The notes under the pieces were generated by a model, which was not told the DNA's origin, did not search any database, and saw only the letters and a list, made by a program, of their open reading frames with translations. A program made the translations under genes and the position numbers. Positions 43,185 to 52,235 of a stretch of DNA of 64,000 nt are shown piece by piece (positions within the stretch are counted from its first letter, which is position 1; each line of letters begins with the position of its first letter). Origin of the DNA: CAVROP01 sp050012175 (GTDB lineage Bacteria; Acidobacteriota; Terriglobia; UBA7540); NCBI GenBank assembly GCA_050012175.1, contig JBEKHR010000007.1, positions 97,050 through 161,049 of the forward strand, given 5' to 3'.

Positions 43185-44285
43185 TTATGCCTTAAGAAGC
43201 GCCTTCACGACCTTGCTGGCCGCTTCCCTTTTCTGCTCTGACACAGCCTGAGTGTAAACATTTAGAGTTGTTGTGATATCGGCATGTCGCAGAAGTTCTT
43301 GTTGTACCTTCACATCCGCCCCAAGAGCCCTCAGGAGAGTTGAATAGGTGTGCCTGAAGGTGTGCCAGCCGACCTTGCCCTGAATCTTTGCCTCTTTCGC
43401 CGCTGGCTTGATATGATCTGCCAGGATTGTTTCTTGCCAGCGGGGTTTGCCTGTATCACCAGCGAAAACATAGTCTGTCGGCTGGACGTACGTTGTACCT
43501 AACTTGTACCTGAGAATCTCGGCCGCAAGGTCCGGGTCAAGAGGTATGGGCTTTTCTGAGGCTTCCGTTTTGGCATCGCCTTGCCTCCCGTGGACTACGC
43601 TGCGCCGAATTCTGATTGTGAGCGCATCCCAATCGACGTCCCGCCACTGAAGTCCTACAACCTCACTTGCGCGAAGTCCAAGGCATCCCGCGACGAGCAC
43701 CATTGTGCGATATGGTTCCTTAAGATGAGCAAGCAGGGCGGAAAACTCTTCCGCTGTTAGTACGCGAGGAATTTCCCGGCGTCTTGCACCCTGTCGGACG
43801 AGATCAATCGGGTTTGAATCTATAAACTCCCAACGGCGCGCGCACTGAAACAACACGTGCATGACACCTCGGATGTGCGCCTTCGTTTTTGGAGCAAGTG
43901 GCAGCGACTTGAACCATGCTTCCACTTCGATTGGGCGAACAGCATCAAGGACAAGCGTTCCCCACTGTGGAACAATGTACAGCTTGAGATACGAGAGGTA
44001 GGAAACGCGCGTCGCGTACCGCGTCGGCATTTCTTCCGATTTGTACCGTTCAGCCAACGCCTCGACCGTTACAGCATGAAACTTCTGTTGCGGATTTTGT
44101 GCATTGATCTTAATCCGCTTAGCCTCGACGGCCCTTTCCGCGTCCGCCTGTGTCGGGAGTTTTTCGACGGTTCCAATCAACACCGACTTAAGCCTTCCGT
44201 TTTCCAGCCAGCGGAATTGCCAAACGTCCGGCCCTTTCTTCCGCTTTCTTACGGTCAAATTTCCGTACTGATATCGTGCCTGCAT
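43185..44285 (-). CDS. int: Tyrosine recombinase / integrase
   Basis: A 366-residue phage-type integrase. The ATG at 44285 is preceded by GGAGGTGCC; the frame stays open upstream through the xis gene. An arm-binding-like N-terminus (YQYGNLTVRKRKKGPDVWQF) and a SAM-like core-binding domain (~70-160) come before the catalytic domain. The catalytic residues are all present: R205 (GLRASEVVGLQW), H308 and R311 (WHTFRHTYS), H334 (RHADI) and Y344 (LNVYTQAV). The gene ends 76 bases from attL, the usual place for a tRNA-targeting integrase. Confidence 0.95.
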   Translation of the reverse strand: MQARYQYGNLTVRKRKKGPDVWQFRWLENGRLKSVLIGTVEKLPTQADAERAVEAKRIKINAQNPQQKFHAVTVEALAERYKSEEMPTRYATRVSYLSYLKLYIVPQWGTLVLDAVRPIEVEAWFKSLPLAPKTKAHIRGVMHVLFQCARRWEFIDSNPIDLVRQGARRREIPRVLTAEEFSALLAHLKEPYRTMVLVAGCLGLRASEVVGLQWRDVDWDALTIRIRRSVVHGRQGDAKTEASEKPIPLDPDLAAEILRYKLGTTYVQPTDYVFAGDTGKPRWQETILADHIKPAAKEAKIQGKVGWHTFRHTYSTLLRALGADVKVQQELLRHADITTTLNVYTQAVSEQKREAASKVVKALLKA

Positions 44286-44296
44286 GGCACCTCCAA

Positions 44297-44512
44297 TCAA
44301 AATGAAGTTGCCGTGCGGCACGGTTGGCTGCCTGATTGTAGCCTTGAGTTGATCCAGGCGTCCAGCGTTGTCGCGCGATACCGCCAAAACTTCCCGACCT
44401 TCAGCGCCGGGACTTCTCCCCGCTTGGCCATCCGCTCAAGAACCTTCGGATGAATCTTTAGGACCCGTGATGCTTCTTGGCTGGTAAGAAGTGTCTCAAT
44501 TCCATCTGGCAT
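44297..44512 (-). CDS. xis: Excisionase-like helix-turn-helix protein
   Basis: A 71-residue protein from the ATG at 44512, which has GGGAGG about 11 bases upstream. It is a MerR-like 'HTH_17' protein: LLTSQEASRVLKIHPKVLER, then GEVPALKVGKFWRYRATTLDAWI, the pattern of DNA-binding excisionases. It lies 11 bases upstream of int on the same strand. By position it is the recombination directionality factor. Confidence 0.85.
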   Translation of the reverse strand: MPDGIETLLTSQEASRVLKIHPKVLERMAKRGEVPALKVGKFWRYRATTLDAWINSRLQSGSQPCRTATSF

Positions 44513-45199
44513 GCAGTTTATAACCTCCCTAAGCAACCCCAACTCAATGTCTTTCCTGCAAGGGCCTTTTGCTGAGCGGCGGGGCGTCACAGTTCCCCGT
44601 TGAGCGCTTTCTTGCCTTTTCCCCTCGCATCAAGCCTCCCGCCTCTCCTACTGACACAACGGGCGACCGACCCGTTCGCCCCCAAAAGGCCCAGGCAAAC
44701 ACCGATTGCCAGTTCATAGGAATTCATAATTTGAACTTTTTTTTCTGTCAAATGAGGGTGACAGGACTCACCGTGCAACTCAAACGGTCGATGTCGAGCA
44801 GCCTAACTAAGGGGCTCTAATCAACGTGTTATCTGTCACTTAGCGCCATGTCAGCACGAAAGCTTTTGGGATCTGTTTAACGGCGTGACCCCGAAAGCGG
44901 GAGAGAGTTTCGAGCATTGTGCCTTTCGAGGCCGGTAATTGAGGCAGGGCGTCAATTGCAATCGAAACAACGTGCTGCTTTACGTCTTGCAGCCGAGTTC
45001 ATGGGGTGGCGGCCCCAATGCGGGAATCGTAGCAAGATATTATTCACACCTAGTTCGACCCCTAAATCTCGCACCAGGGAGGCAGGAGGGTATCGAAATG
45101 CCTTACTGCGGACTGCCCTTCATTTGACAGAAAAGATTCTTGGCCGCAGCCTCCGCAATAGGGGCCCACCCACAGAGGGCGGGACCAAGGAGGTGCCCA
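44513..45199. other. 687-bp gap upstream of the transfer genes
   Basis: No convincing gene. It separates the xis-int operon from the divergent transfer genes, so promoters for both probably lie here. A hairpin (ctgtca...tgacag, ~44745-44765) follows a T8 run near 44737. A 46-codon minus-strand frame (44727-44587, starting NSYELAIGVCLGLLG) has no good ribosome site. The last 12 bases hold AAGGAGG for the next gene. Confidence 0.4.
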
Positions 45200-45601
45200 T
45201 TGAAAAGTTTCTTTCGCCGCTTGTTCCGTTTTGTTCATGACCCCCGCTATGGGCTCTGCTATTCGCCATCAGCAGAAGAATGCAAGAAGGCTTGGGAGTC
45301 TGTCATCGGAGATTCCTTCACACGCCCATTCTCCCTCGCAGCCCCGAAGCCTGAAACCAGGCCGTCTTTCATCGGGGCGTACCGCGACCTGGACCCGCCT
45401 TTGGAGTGGCCCGACTTTCTCGGCAACGGCTTGTTTGTAGTTTTCTGCACGTGGGTCCTCTACCGCGCTTTGCTGTCGCCGGAGGGCTTTTGGGTTCTCT
45501 TGCTCGTCTTGCTGGTTCTAGCCGTGGGCCTGGTGCAGCTTGCTGTTGCACTTTGCCGGCTGGCTTGGCGCGCCTGCTTTTCGCGCCATACGGGGCGCTG
45601 A
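45200..45601 (+). CDS. Unknown membrane protein of the mobile element
   Basis: A 133-residue protein. The TTG at 45200 was chosen for the AAGGAGG six bases upstream. It begins with a basic patch (KSFFRRLFRF), then a soluble stretch (~15-80), and two closely spaced hydrophobic helices (~82-100, FLGNGLFVVFCTWVLYRALL, and ~103-128, VLLLVLLVLAVGLVQLAVAL). No family is recognised. As the first gene of the transfer block it could be a leading-strand or mating-related protein. Confidence 0.55.
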   Translation: MKSFFRRLFRFVHDPRYGLCYSPSAEECKKAWESVIGDSFTRPFSLAAPKPETRPSFIGAYRDLDPPLEWPDFLGNGLFVVFCTWVLYRALLSPEGFWVLLLVLLVLAVGLVQLAVALCRLAWRACFSRHTGR

Positions 45602-45670
45602 GCAGCTTCGCCGGGGGGGTGCGGCGCTTCGCGCCGGGTGAGCTTTGACACGTCACCCCCCGCAGGGTGC

Positions 45671-45700
45671 TGTATGGCAACCAAGGTTGCCCTATGGGAA
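45671..45700 (+). other. Candidate oriT palindrome
   Basis: The inverted repeat GGCAACC-AA-GGTTGCC is followed by CTATGGGAACG, and a similar TTATGGGAACC recurs near 45773. It lies just before the MobC-like, coupling-protein and relaxase genes, where MobF-type oriTs are often found. There is no sequence match to a known nic site from memory, so this is positional inference only. Confidence 0.3.
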
Positions 45701-45787
45701 CGTCTTGAAAATGCACGGCCTAACGACGAGTTGGTCCCCGAGAGGCTCCGTGCAGCAGTCGAAAGTTCACTTATGGGAACCACTTGA
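45674..45787 (+). CDS. Possible 37-residue ORF
   Basis: An ATG at 45674 with AGGGTG about six bases upstream opens a 37-codon frame (MATKVALWERLENARPND..., ending SSLMGTT). Its first codons overlap an inverted repeat, GGCAACC/GGTTGCC (45676-45691), so this DNA may instead be an origin-of-transfer or regulatory palindrome. The peptide would be charged and helical. Confidence 0.3.
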   Translation: MATKVALWERLENARPNDELVPERLRAAVESSLMGTT

Positions 45788-45805
45788 TTTTACGGGACGA
45801 TTTCA

Positions 45806-46144
45806 ATGGCGACACTTCGAACGAAATCAGTCAGCACAAAAGTCACCGAGGAGGAGTACGCCAAGTTTGAAGCCTTGGCGGGGGAGCGGACGATCAGCGA
45901 GTGGGCGCGCGATGTTTTGTCGAGAGCAGCCAACCCGAAAACCTGCGAGCAAACCATCCTGGCCGAGGTCCTGGCGTTGCGGACCGCTTTGCTCAACCTG
46001 TTTTTCAAGGTGGCCAGCGCAGAGCGCATCACCGCCGACGAGATGCAGCAACTCATCGAGCGGGCGGACGCCGACAAACTGAAGAAGGCGCTTTCGAAAA
46101 TCCAGGAAACCGAGAAACTCCTGATTCAAGGAGGCACGAAATGA
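45806..46144 (+). CDS. MobC/relaxosome-like ribbon-helix-helix protein
   Basis: A 112-residue protein. The N-terminus reads KSVSTKVTEEEYAKFEALAG with SEWARDVLSRA after it, the strand-helix-helix pattern of CopG/MobC plasmid mobilisation proteins. The second half is helical (ILAEVLALRTALLNLFFKVA). Its stop codon overlaps the start of the coupling-protein gene as ATGA. It probably binds oriT and recruits the relaxase. Confidence 0.72.
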   Translation: MATLRTKSVSTKVTEEEYAKFEALAGERTISEWARDVLSRAANPKTCEQTILAEVLALRTALLNLFFKVASAERITADEMQQLIERADADKLKKALSKIQETEKLLIQGGTK

Positions 46145-48141
46145 ATTCCGTGTGGGGAAGGAGAGAGAGCAAAGGGTGGCCGAGCAGGACACCCAATTAT
46201 ACGATTACGGCGCTCATGATAGCTCTGGCGAGCGCGATCCTCACGGGCTGCTGCCGATACTACTTCATCTGGACACCGCTCGAAAGGCACTATCTGCGGG
46301 AGTATTTCCTCACCGGCTTGATGGCTAGATTAGGAGCCAAGACCGACCGATATGACGTACTAACCGTGATCACCCGAAAGAACTACCGATTGGCTGTGGA
46401 TGAGGACGTGGCACCCTTCAAGACGCCTTTCGGCGCAACCACGTTCACGCTTTCCGAAGACGCCGGGAAGAGAAGCGGACTCCGTCTCACGTGGTTGCGG
46501 AAGCCATACAACAACGTCCAGTTGCACGCACTTCTCGCCTCTTGGATTTACCACGGCCAGACGCTTGCAGATTTGGCAGCACGGCCTTTGTGGGTGGGAC
46601 TCGCAGTGTTCTTGGCAGGCTTGCCCTTCGCGGCCCCCCGGGATGCCGCCCGCTTGCGGGAACTGCGCTACGGGCGACGACTGAAGGGACCCGAACTCGT
46701 CACGGGCGGCACTTTCAATAGCCGCAACCGCTCACGCGGCATTGGGTTCTCAAACTACGAGCGGCCCCCCACAGAGAAAATCTTCGGATGGAATCGCCGG
46801 GTGAGAGTCCCCCAGGCCCGCGAGTCGAGCCACTTTCTGATTATCGGTGACACGGGGGCGGGCAAGAGCACGCTGATTCGGCAAATGCTCGTCCAAATCC
46901 AAGACCGGGGAGAGACAGCCATTGTCTATGATCCCGAACGCGAATACACCCCGCAGTTCTTTAACCCTTCCCGTGGCGATGTCATCCTCAACCCGCTGGA
47001 CGCGCGCACACCCTACTGGAGTCCGGGCGACGAGGCCCGGAACGAACCGGAAGCGCTCACCCTTGCGGCGTCACTCTTCCCCGACCGGAACAACGAGCAG
47101 CGGTTCTTTACGCGAGCTCCCAGGGAAATCTTCGCCCATCTTCTTACCTACAAGCCCACTCCCCAGGACTTAGCCGAGTGGCTGTCACACGATGAAGAGA
47201 TCGACAGCAGGGTACGCGGAACCGAAATGGCGTCGGTAATCGCCCCAACCGCGCCAGGGCAACGCGAGGGGGTTATGGCGGAACTGAAGATGATAGGCAA
47301 GGCATTGAAGCTGCTACCCAACGAGAAGGAAACCAAGACGCGGTGGAACACCTTGCAGTGGTCGAAGCAGCGGCGGGGATGGATATTCCTAACGAGCACC
47401 AAGACGACGCGGGAACGCCTTTTGCCACTCACCAGTTTGTGGCTTGACCTACTGGTCTTGCGCCTCATGGACGAGGGAGCGGCCAATCACCAAGCCCCGC
47501 AGCCGGTTTGGTTCATCCTGGACGAGCTCGCGTCTTTGCAGAAGCTACCCCAGTTGCACGCTGCCATCACCCAAAATCGGAAGTCGAACAACCCGGTGGT
47601 TTTGGGTTTCCAGGGGCGCAGCCAACTGGAAACGCTTTACGGGCACGAGGCGGAGGCGATGCTCTCGCAACCGGCGACGAAAATCTTTCTGCGCACCAGC
47701 GAGCCCCACGCCGCGCGGTGGATCAGCGAAACCATCGGCGAGGTGGAAATCGAGCAGTTACGAGAGAGCCACGCGACCGACCCATTCCCCCGTGATCGCC
47801 AATCGAAAAACTTCCAATTGGAGCGCCGTGTCGAGCCGCTGGTGATGCCATCGGAAATCACGGGACTGCCCGACCAGCGCGGCATTCTAAAATCAGGGAA
47901 TCTGGTCGTGCGGCTGAGCTTCCCATACACCGATCTGCCCGAAATCCAACCGGGTTTCGTCGAGCGACATATCGACTGGCAACGAAGCGGTGAACCCTCT
48001 GCGGCGGCAACAAGTGCCTCCGTAACCGGGCGACCCGGCAGCGCCGGGCCCGCTCAGAAGCTCACCCCCAACGAGCAGAAGCAAGCGCAGGAACAAACCA
48101 AGCGACCGCCCGGCCACGGGCAGGGTCGTTTCTTCCAGTAG
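46141..48141 (+). CDS. Type IV coupling protein (TraD/TrwB-like ATPase)
   Basis: A 666-residue membrane ATPase that brings the relaxosome to a secretion channel. The ATG at 46141 overlaps the previous stop. Two N-terminal helices lie at ~20-42 and ~150-170. The Walker A motif GDTGAGKST carries K242; Walker B is WFILDELASL with D461/E462. VYDPEREYTPQFFNP and FLRTSEPHAARWISE match the TraD nucleotide-binding domain. The C-terminal ~60 residues are Pro/Gln-rich. It precedes the MobF relaxase by six bases, the usual TrwB-TrwC order. Confidence 0.92.
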   Translation: MNSVWGRRESKGWPSRTPNYTITALMIALASAILTGCCRYYFIWTPLERHYLREYFLTGLMARLGAKTDRYDVLTVITRKNYRLAVDEDVAPFKTPFGATTFTLSEDAGKRSGLRLTWLRKPYNNVQLHALLASWIYHGQTLADLAARPLWVGLAVFLAGLPFAAPRDAARLRELRYGRRLKGPELVTGGTFNSRNRSRGIGFSNYERPPTEKIFGWNRRVRVPQARESSHFLIIGDTGAGKSTLIRQMLVQIQDRGETAIVYDPEREYTPQFFNPSRGDVILNPLDARTPYWSPGDEARNEPEALTLAASLFPDRNNEQRFFTRAPREIFAHLLTYKPTPQDLAEWLSHDEEIDSRVRGTEMASVIAPTAPGQREGVMAELKMIGKALKLLPNEKETKTRWNTLQWSKQRRGWIFLTSTKTTRERLLPLTSLWLDLLVLRLMDEGAANHQAPQPVWFILDELASLQKLPQLHAAITQNRKSNNPVVLGFQGRSQLETLYGHEAEAMLSQPATKIFLRTSEPHAARWISETIGEVEIEQLRESHATDPFPRDRQSKNFQLERRVEPLVMPSEITGLPDQRGILKSGNLVVRLSFPYTDLPEIQPGFVERHIDWQRSGEPSAAATSASVTGRPGSAGPAQKLTPNEQKQAQEQTKRPPGHGQGRFFQ

Positions 48142-48147
48142 GTCAGT

Positions 48148-50940
48148 ATGATGACAATTTCCAAGCCGCTCAGTGCAGCCCAGGCCCAGGCGTACCACCG
48201 CGACGAGTTCGGGAACGCCCAGCAGAACTATTACACGGAAGCAGACCGGATACGTGGCACTTGGCACGGCAAACTCGCCGAGGCATACGGACTGCGGGGT
48301 GAGGTTCAGGAGGAGCACTTTGCACGCTTGAGCCAGGGCCAGCACCCGATCACCGGCGAGCAGTTAGTGCAGCACCAATCCTCACGGGAATACTTGAACG
48401 AACAGGGTGACAAGGTGACCACCATGGAACACCGCGCCGGGTGGGACGCTACCCTTAGCGCACCCAAAAGCGTTTCACTCACGGCGCTGGTCGGCGGTGA
48501 CGAGCGGGTGAGAGAGGCGCACCGTGACAGTGTGCAGGTTGCGCTTGACGAGTTGGAACGTTTTGTACAGGCGCGCATAGGCCGCAACCACCCTGCGGAA
48601 ACCACCGGCCAATGGGTCGCGGCCAAGTTCGAGCACGACAGCGCAAGGCCGGTGGGAGGCTACGCAGCCCCCCAACTTCACACCCACACCGTATTCTTTA
48701 ATCTCACCGAAACCGAAGACGGAAAGACGCACGCGATTCAGCCCCAGGAGCTTTACAAAAGCCAGCAGTACGCCACGGCAATTTACCGCTCCGAATTGGC
48801 CCACCGCCTTCAGGAACTCGGTTACGAAATCGAGTTGGGGAAAAGCGGCCAGCCAGAAATCAAGGGCTACACCCAGGAGTACTTGAACGCCAGCAGCCTG
48901 CGTCGCCAACAAATCAAGGAGCACCTTGAGGAGCAGGGCTTGCGCGGCGCTGGTGCGGCGCAGATTGCCGCACACCAGACACGCGAGGAAAAACTGTCAG
49001 CACTTTCGCATGAGGAAATGCGGGCCAAGCACGAAGAGCTTGCGGGGGCCTTTGGTAACCAGCCGCAGCGGGTAGTGCAAGAGGCGCAGGCCCGAGCCGC
49101 ACCCGGCCACCAGCGCAGCGAGCAGAGGGAAGCCCGCGCGCAGGAAGCCGTCACCTATGCCCGAGACCGGAATATCGAGCGTGAGGCGGTAGTGGATGAA
49201 CGCGTCTTGATGCGCGATGCGCTTCGCCGCTCTATGGGGGAGTCTAGCTTCTGGGAAGTCCGGCAAAACCTTGAGCACCGCATCCGGTCAGGCGAATTCG
49301 TCGAAGTGGGCCGCCAGCGCCCTGAAGGTCCAGACCGAACCCTCACTACCCGCGAGATGCTGGATTACGAACGGGACAACGTCGCCCGCATGAAGGCCGG
49401 GCAAGGCGGGCACGACCCACTGGTTTCGGAAGAAGCTCGCCAGGAGTTGTCCGGTAAGTTTGGCCACCTTTCCAATAGCCAGCGCCGCGCCGTCGACGAA
49501 ATCCTCAGCAGCCGGGATCAAGTCGTAGGGTTGGAAGGCGTCGCAGGGACAGGAAAAACGACTTCGCTAGCCGCAATCCGCGAGGCCGCCGGGCGCCAGG
49601 GCTATCAAGTTGAAGGGTTAGCCCCGACTTCGCGTGCCACGCAGCAACTTGAAGAGGCAGGCATTCAGTCAAGCACCTTGCAGGGCCACCTTGCCCGATC
49701 TCACCGTGACGATGGGGACCGGCATTTGTACATTGTGGATGAATCGAGCCTCGCGAGCACGCGCCAGGTTAACGAATTCTTGCGCAGGTTGGAAGAACAG
49801 GACCGGGTAATCTTCGTGGGCGACACTCGCCAACACCAGGGGGTGGAGGCCGGGCGGCCATTCCAGCAGCTTCAGGAAGCCGGGATGCACACGGCGCACC
49901 TCGACGAGATCATTCGACAGAAGGACCCCTCATTGAAGCAAGCCGTCGAGCAGCTTGCACACGGTCAGGTGCGCGAAGCGATTGAGAACCTCACGCGGCA
50001 AGGCAGAGTGCACGAGGTCGCAAACCGTGAAGAACGGTTGGAGGCGGTTGCCAAGGCTTACGCGGAGCGGCCCGACAATACACTTGTGGTTTCACCAGAC
50101 AACCGATCCCGCCAGGAAATCAACCAGCGAATCCACCGCGAGCTGCAATCCAGCGGACGGGTCGAAGAGCAGGAACACCGAATGAGCGTGCTGGTCCCGC
50201 GCCAGGAGATGACGGGGACCGACCGGCAGTGGGCCGTGCAGTACGCGCCGGGCGACATCGTGCGCTACACGCGAGGCAGCCAGGCGGTGGGCGTCAAATC
50301 GGGAGAATACGTCCATGTCACCGGCGTTGACAGGGAACACAACTTGCTCACCATCGAGCGGGATAGCGGCCAGCGTCTAACTTACGACCCGCGCCGGTTG
50401 CACGGCGTGAGTGTTTACCGGGAGACGGAGCGCGACTTCTCAACCGGTGACCGCGTGCAATTCACCGCGCCTTACCGGGACGAGCACATTGCCAACCGCC
50501 AACTCGGAACCGTCGAAAAGGTCGACGCCGAAGGAAACCTCCAAGTTCGGCTGGACTCCGGCCAGGATGTCCAGTTCAGCATCCGGGAACATCCGCATGT
50601 CGACTATGGCTATGCCGTCACCAGCCACAGCAGCCAGGGCGCCACTGCCGACCGTGTACTAATCCACGTGGACACCGAGCAGGCCCACGAGCAGCTTGTC
50701 AATTCACGGCTGGCCTATGTCTCCGTCTCACGTGGCCGCTACGATGCGCAGATTTACACCAACGATGCGGAAAAATTGGGCGAAGAGTTGAGCCGCGACG
50801 TTTCCAAGCAGTCTGCCTTGGAGACCGTACATCAAATGCTAGCACAAGACCATGGTCATCTGGTTGAAAACCTTGAACACCAATCGCTCAGCGAGTCCCG
50901 CGAGCACATGCAGGCAGGAGGTCACGGCATAAGCAGATAG
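48148..50940 (+). CDS. MobF-family relaxase-helicase (TrwC/TraI-like)
   Basis: A 930-residue bifunctional conjugative protein. The N-terminal relaxase (~1-300) has candidate catalytic tyrosines Y16, Y28 and Y29 and the metal-binding H178-x-H180 in PQLHTHTVFFN, with ATLSAPKSVSLTAL before it. The SF1 helicase half has Walker A GVAGTGKTTS (K470), LYIVDESSLAS and FVGDTRQHQGVEAG; motif V/VI-like VTSHSSQGATADRV and YVSVSRGRYDAQI are present. It nicks oriT, stays covalently linked and unwinds the transferred strand. It is shorter than F-plasmid TraI and close to TrwC in length. Confidence 0.95.
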   Translation: MMTISKPLSAAQAQAYHRDEFGNAQQNYYTEADRIRGTWHGKLAEAYGLRGEVQEEHFARLSQGQHPITGEQLVQHQSSREYLNEQGDKVTTMEHRAGWDATLSAPKSVSLTALVGGDERVREAHRDSVQVALDELERFVQARIGRNHPAETTGQWVAAKFEHDSARPVGGYAAPQLHTHTVFFNLTETEDGKTHAIQPQELYKSQQYATAIYRSELAHRLQELGYEIELGKSGQPEIKGYTQEYLNASSLRRQQIKEHLEEQGLRGAGAAQIAAHQTREEKLSALSHEEMRAKHEELAGAFGNQPQRVVQEAQARAAPGHQRSEQREARAQEAVTYARDRNIEREAVVDERVLMRDALRRSMGESSFWEVRQNLEHRIRSGEFVEVGRQRPEGPDRTLTTREMLDYERDNVARMKAGQGGHDPLVSEEARQELSGKFGHLSNSQRRAVDEILSSRDQVVGLEGVAGTGKTTSLAAIREAAGRQGYQVEGLAPTSRATQQLEEAGIQSSTLQGHLARSHRDDGDRHLYIVDESSLASTRQVNEFLRRLEEQDRVIFVGDTRQHQGVEAGRPFQQLQEAGMHTAHLDEIIRQKDPSLKQAVEQLAHGQVREAIENLTRQGRVHEVANREERLEAVAKAYAERPDNTLVVSPDNRSRQEINQRIHRELQSSGRVEEQEHRMSVLVPRQEMTGTDRQWAVQYAPGDIVRYTRGSQAVGVKSGEYVHVTGVDREHNLLTIERDSGQRLTYDPRRLHGVSVYRETERDFSTGDRVQFTAPYRDEHIANRQLGTVEKVDAEGNLQVRLDSGQDVQFSIREHPHVDYGYAVTSHSSQGATADRVLIHVDTEQAHEQLVNSRLAYVSVSRGRYDAQIYTNDAEKLGEELSRDVSKQSALETVHQMLAQDHGHLVENLEHQSLSESREHMQAGGHGISR

Positions 50941-51126
50941 CACGGATCCCCCAGGTTCTCAGCGGCGTTGGGGGGCATTACCGCACAGGCGGCTCCTGCC
51001 GCCGAGCCGCCCCCGGAGGAGAACAAAAGCAAGACCAGAGCATAAGGATATCGCCGCCATCGCCTTTCATCTGACGTGCAACAACCGCCTCAAACCGCCT
51101 TGCCTTATCGCCATCTTCGGAGTAGC

Positions 51127-51402
51127 ATGACCTTCGTGGACCTGTCCAGAGAGTTGCAAAATATCGAAGACCACCTCATTCCAAAGCTCCATCTCGACCA
51201 CGTCGAGAGGGCACTGTACTATCACCTGCTCAGGCATACGCGACTTATCGGGAAGGAGACAGCACTGTTCGGGCTCCATAGTTTGGCGGAATCCAGCGGC
51301 TTTTCTGAAACTACACTTCGAGAACGGATACGAATTCTCGCCACAAAGGGCTGTGTCGTCATCCAGGAGCGTTCTGTGGTCAGGTCCACATTGCGACTCT
51401 GA
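51127..51402 (+). CDS. Small winged-helix-like protein
   Basis: A 91-residue protein from the ATG at 51127, which has CGGAG four to five bases upstream. The segment ALYYHLLRHTRLIGKETALF is followed by a helix-turn-helix (LHSLAESSGFSETTLRERIR, then ILATKGCVVIQERS). It may be a transcription or replication regulator of the element. The end (RSTLRL) is abrupt and the protein may be C-terminally truncated relative to longer relatives. Confidence 0.6.
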   Translation: MTFVDLSRELQNIEDHLIPKLHLDHVERALYYHLLRHTRLIGKETALFGLHSLAESSGFSETTLRERIRILATKGCVVIQERSVVRSTLRL

Positions 51403-51545
51403 CTAAATCGGATGGATTCAAATGGGTTGGGGGGCAGCCGCAGTTTAGGGATTCAAGGATTCTATTGCCAGTCCTCTTACAGCAAACGTAACGTCTCCGC
51501 GTGCGACAGAGCAAGACTCAGAGAAGCGGAAAGGACTGAAAGAGA

Positions 51546-51980
51546 ATGACCACGCTAGTCACGGCAGTTATCGCATTTCTTGGTGGATTGGCGACGGCAT
51601 ATGCCACTCATCGCTGGCAAGTAATGCGGTGGATTTTGGACAGCAAGAAAGCTGAGTACAGTGAATTGCTCGCCGTACTGTCAAAAAGCATAGAACAGAT
51701 GGTGCAAAATTCCTCGGATGTCGGGTACATGGATGTCCCTGAAGCCGAGAAGCGACGGGCGTTCGACGAGGCAGTGGTACGTGGCCGTTCGGTCATCCGA
51801 AGCCGTGTGCTGATCGCTGCACGAATGGAAGGAGATCGGATTCTTGAGCGATGGCAGATGCTCGGCGCCCTGCCCAACACCGGGGAGCGCAGTCACGCAT
51901 GGGCTGAAATCCGCTACTCACTTCTCAAGGGAATGGGGCAGGAATTGGATTTCAAGCTGAGCATCCCTAAGCCGCTTTGA
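51546..51980 (+). CDS. Membrane-anchored protein, unknown function
   Basis: A 144-residue protein with one N-terminal helix (residues ~3-21, LVTAVIAFLGGLATAYATH) followed by a soluble helical domain (KKAEYSELLAVLSKSIEQMV, then RGRSVIRSRVLIAARMEGDR). GAAAGAGA precedes the ATG. No family is recognised. It lies 256 bp upstream of the SbcD/SbcC-like pair in a stretch of lower GC than the transfer genes. A role with that pair is possible but unproven. Confidence 0.6.
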   Translation: MTTLVTAVIAFLGGLATAYATHRWQVMRWILDSKKAEYSELLAVLSKSIEQMVQNSSDVGYMDVPEAEKRRAFDEAVVRGRSVIRSRVLIAARMEGDRILERWQMLGALPNTGERSHAWAEIRYSLLKGMGQELDFKLSIPKPL

Positions 51981-52235
51981 GCCCGCTACACCATCAACGC
52001 ACATTTCAGCCACTACCTGGTATTTCGCAGGGCCGTTTCCCCCCTTCCCTCCTGCCCCTTCGTGACGCGCTTTTGGAGCAATATCCGTACCCTGTTTAGG
52101 AGCACTGCGGGAGCTTCCTCAACTTGCAGGTTAATGCTTCCTGAATTAGACTTCAATGCGCATGGTATTCAGTCACCATCAAGAAACAATCTTTGCCGTC
52201 CTCGGCTCGCGAGAAGAGCAGTATCCAGGCTTGAA

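Noticed and set aside
44587..44778. Minus-strand frame upstream of xis (possible 46-codon gene)
   Set aside because: No good ribosome site, no domain and low-complexity C-terminus.
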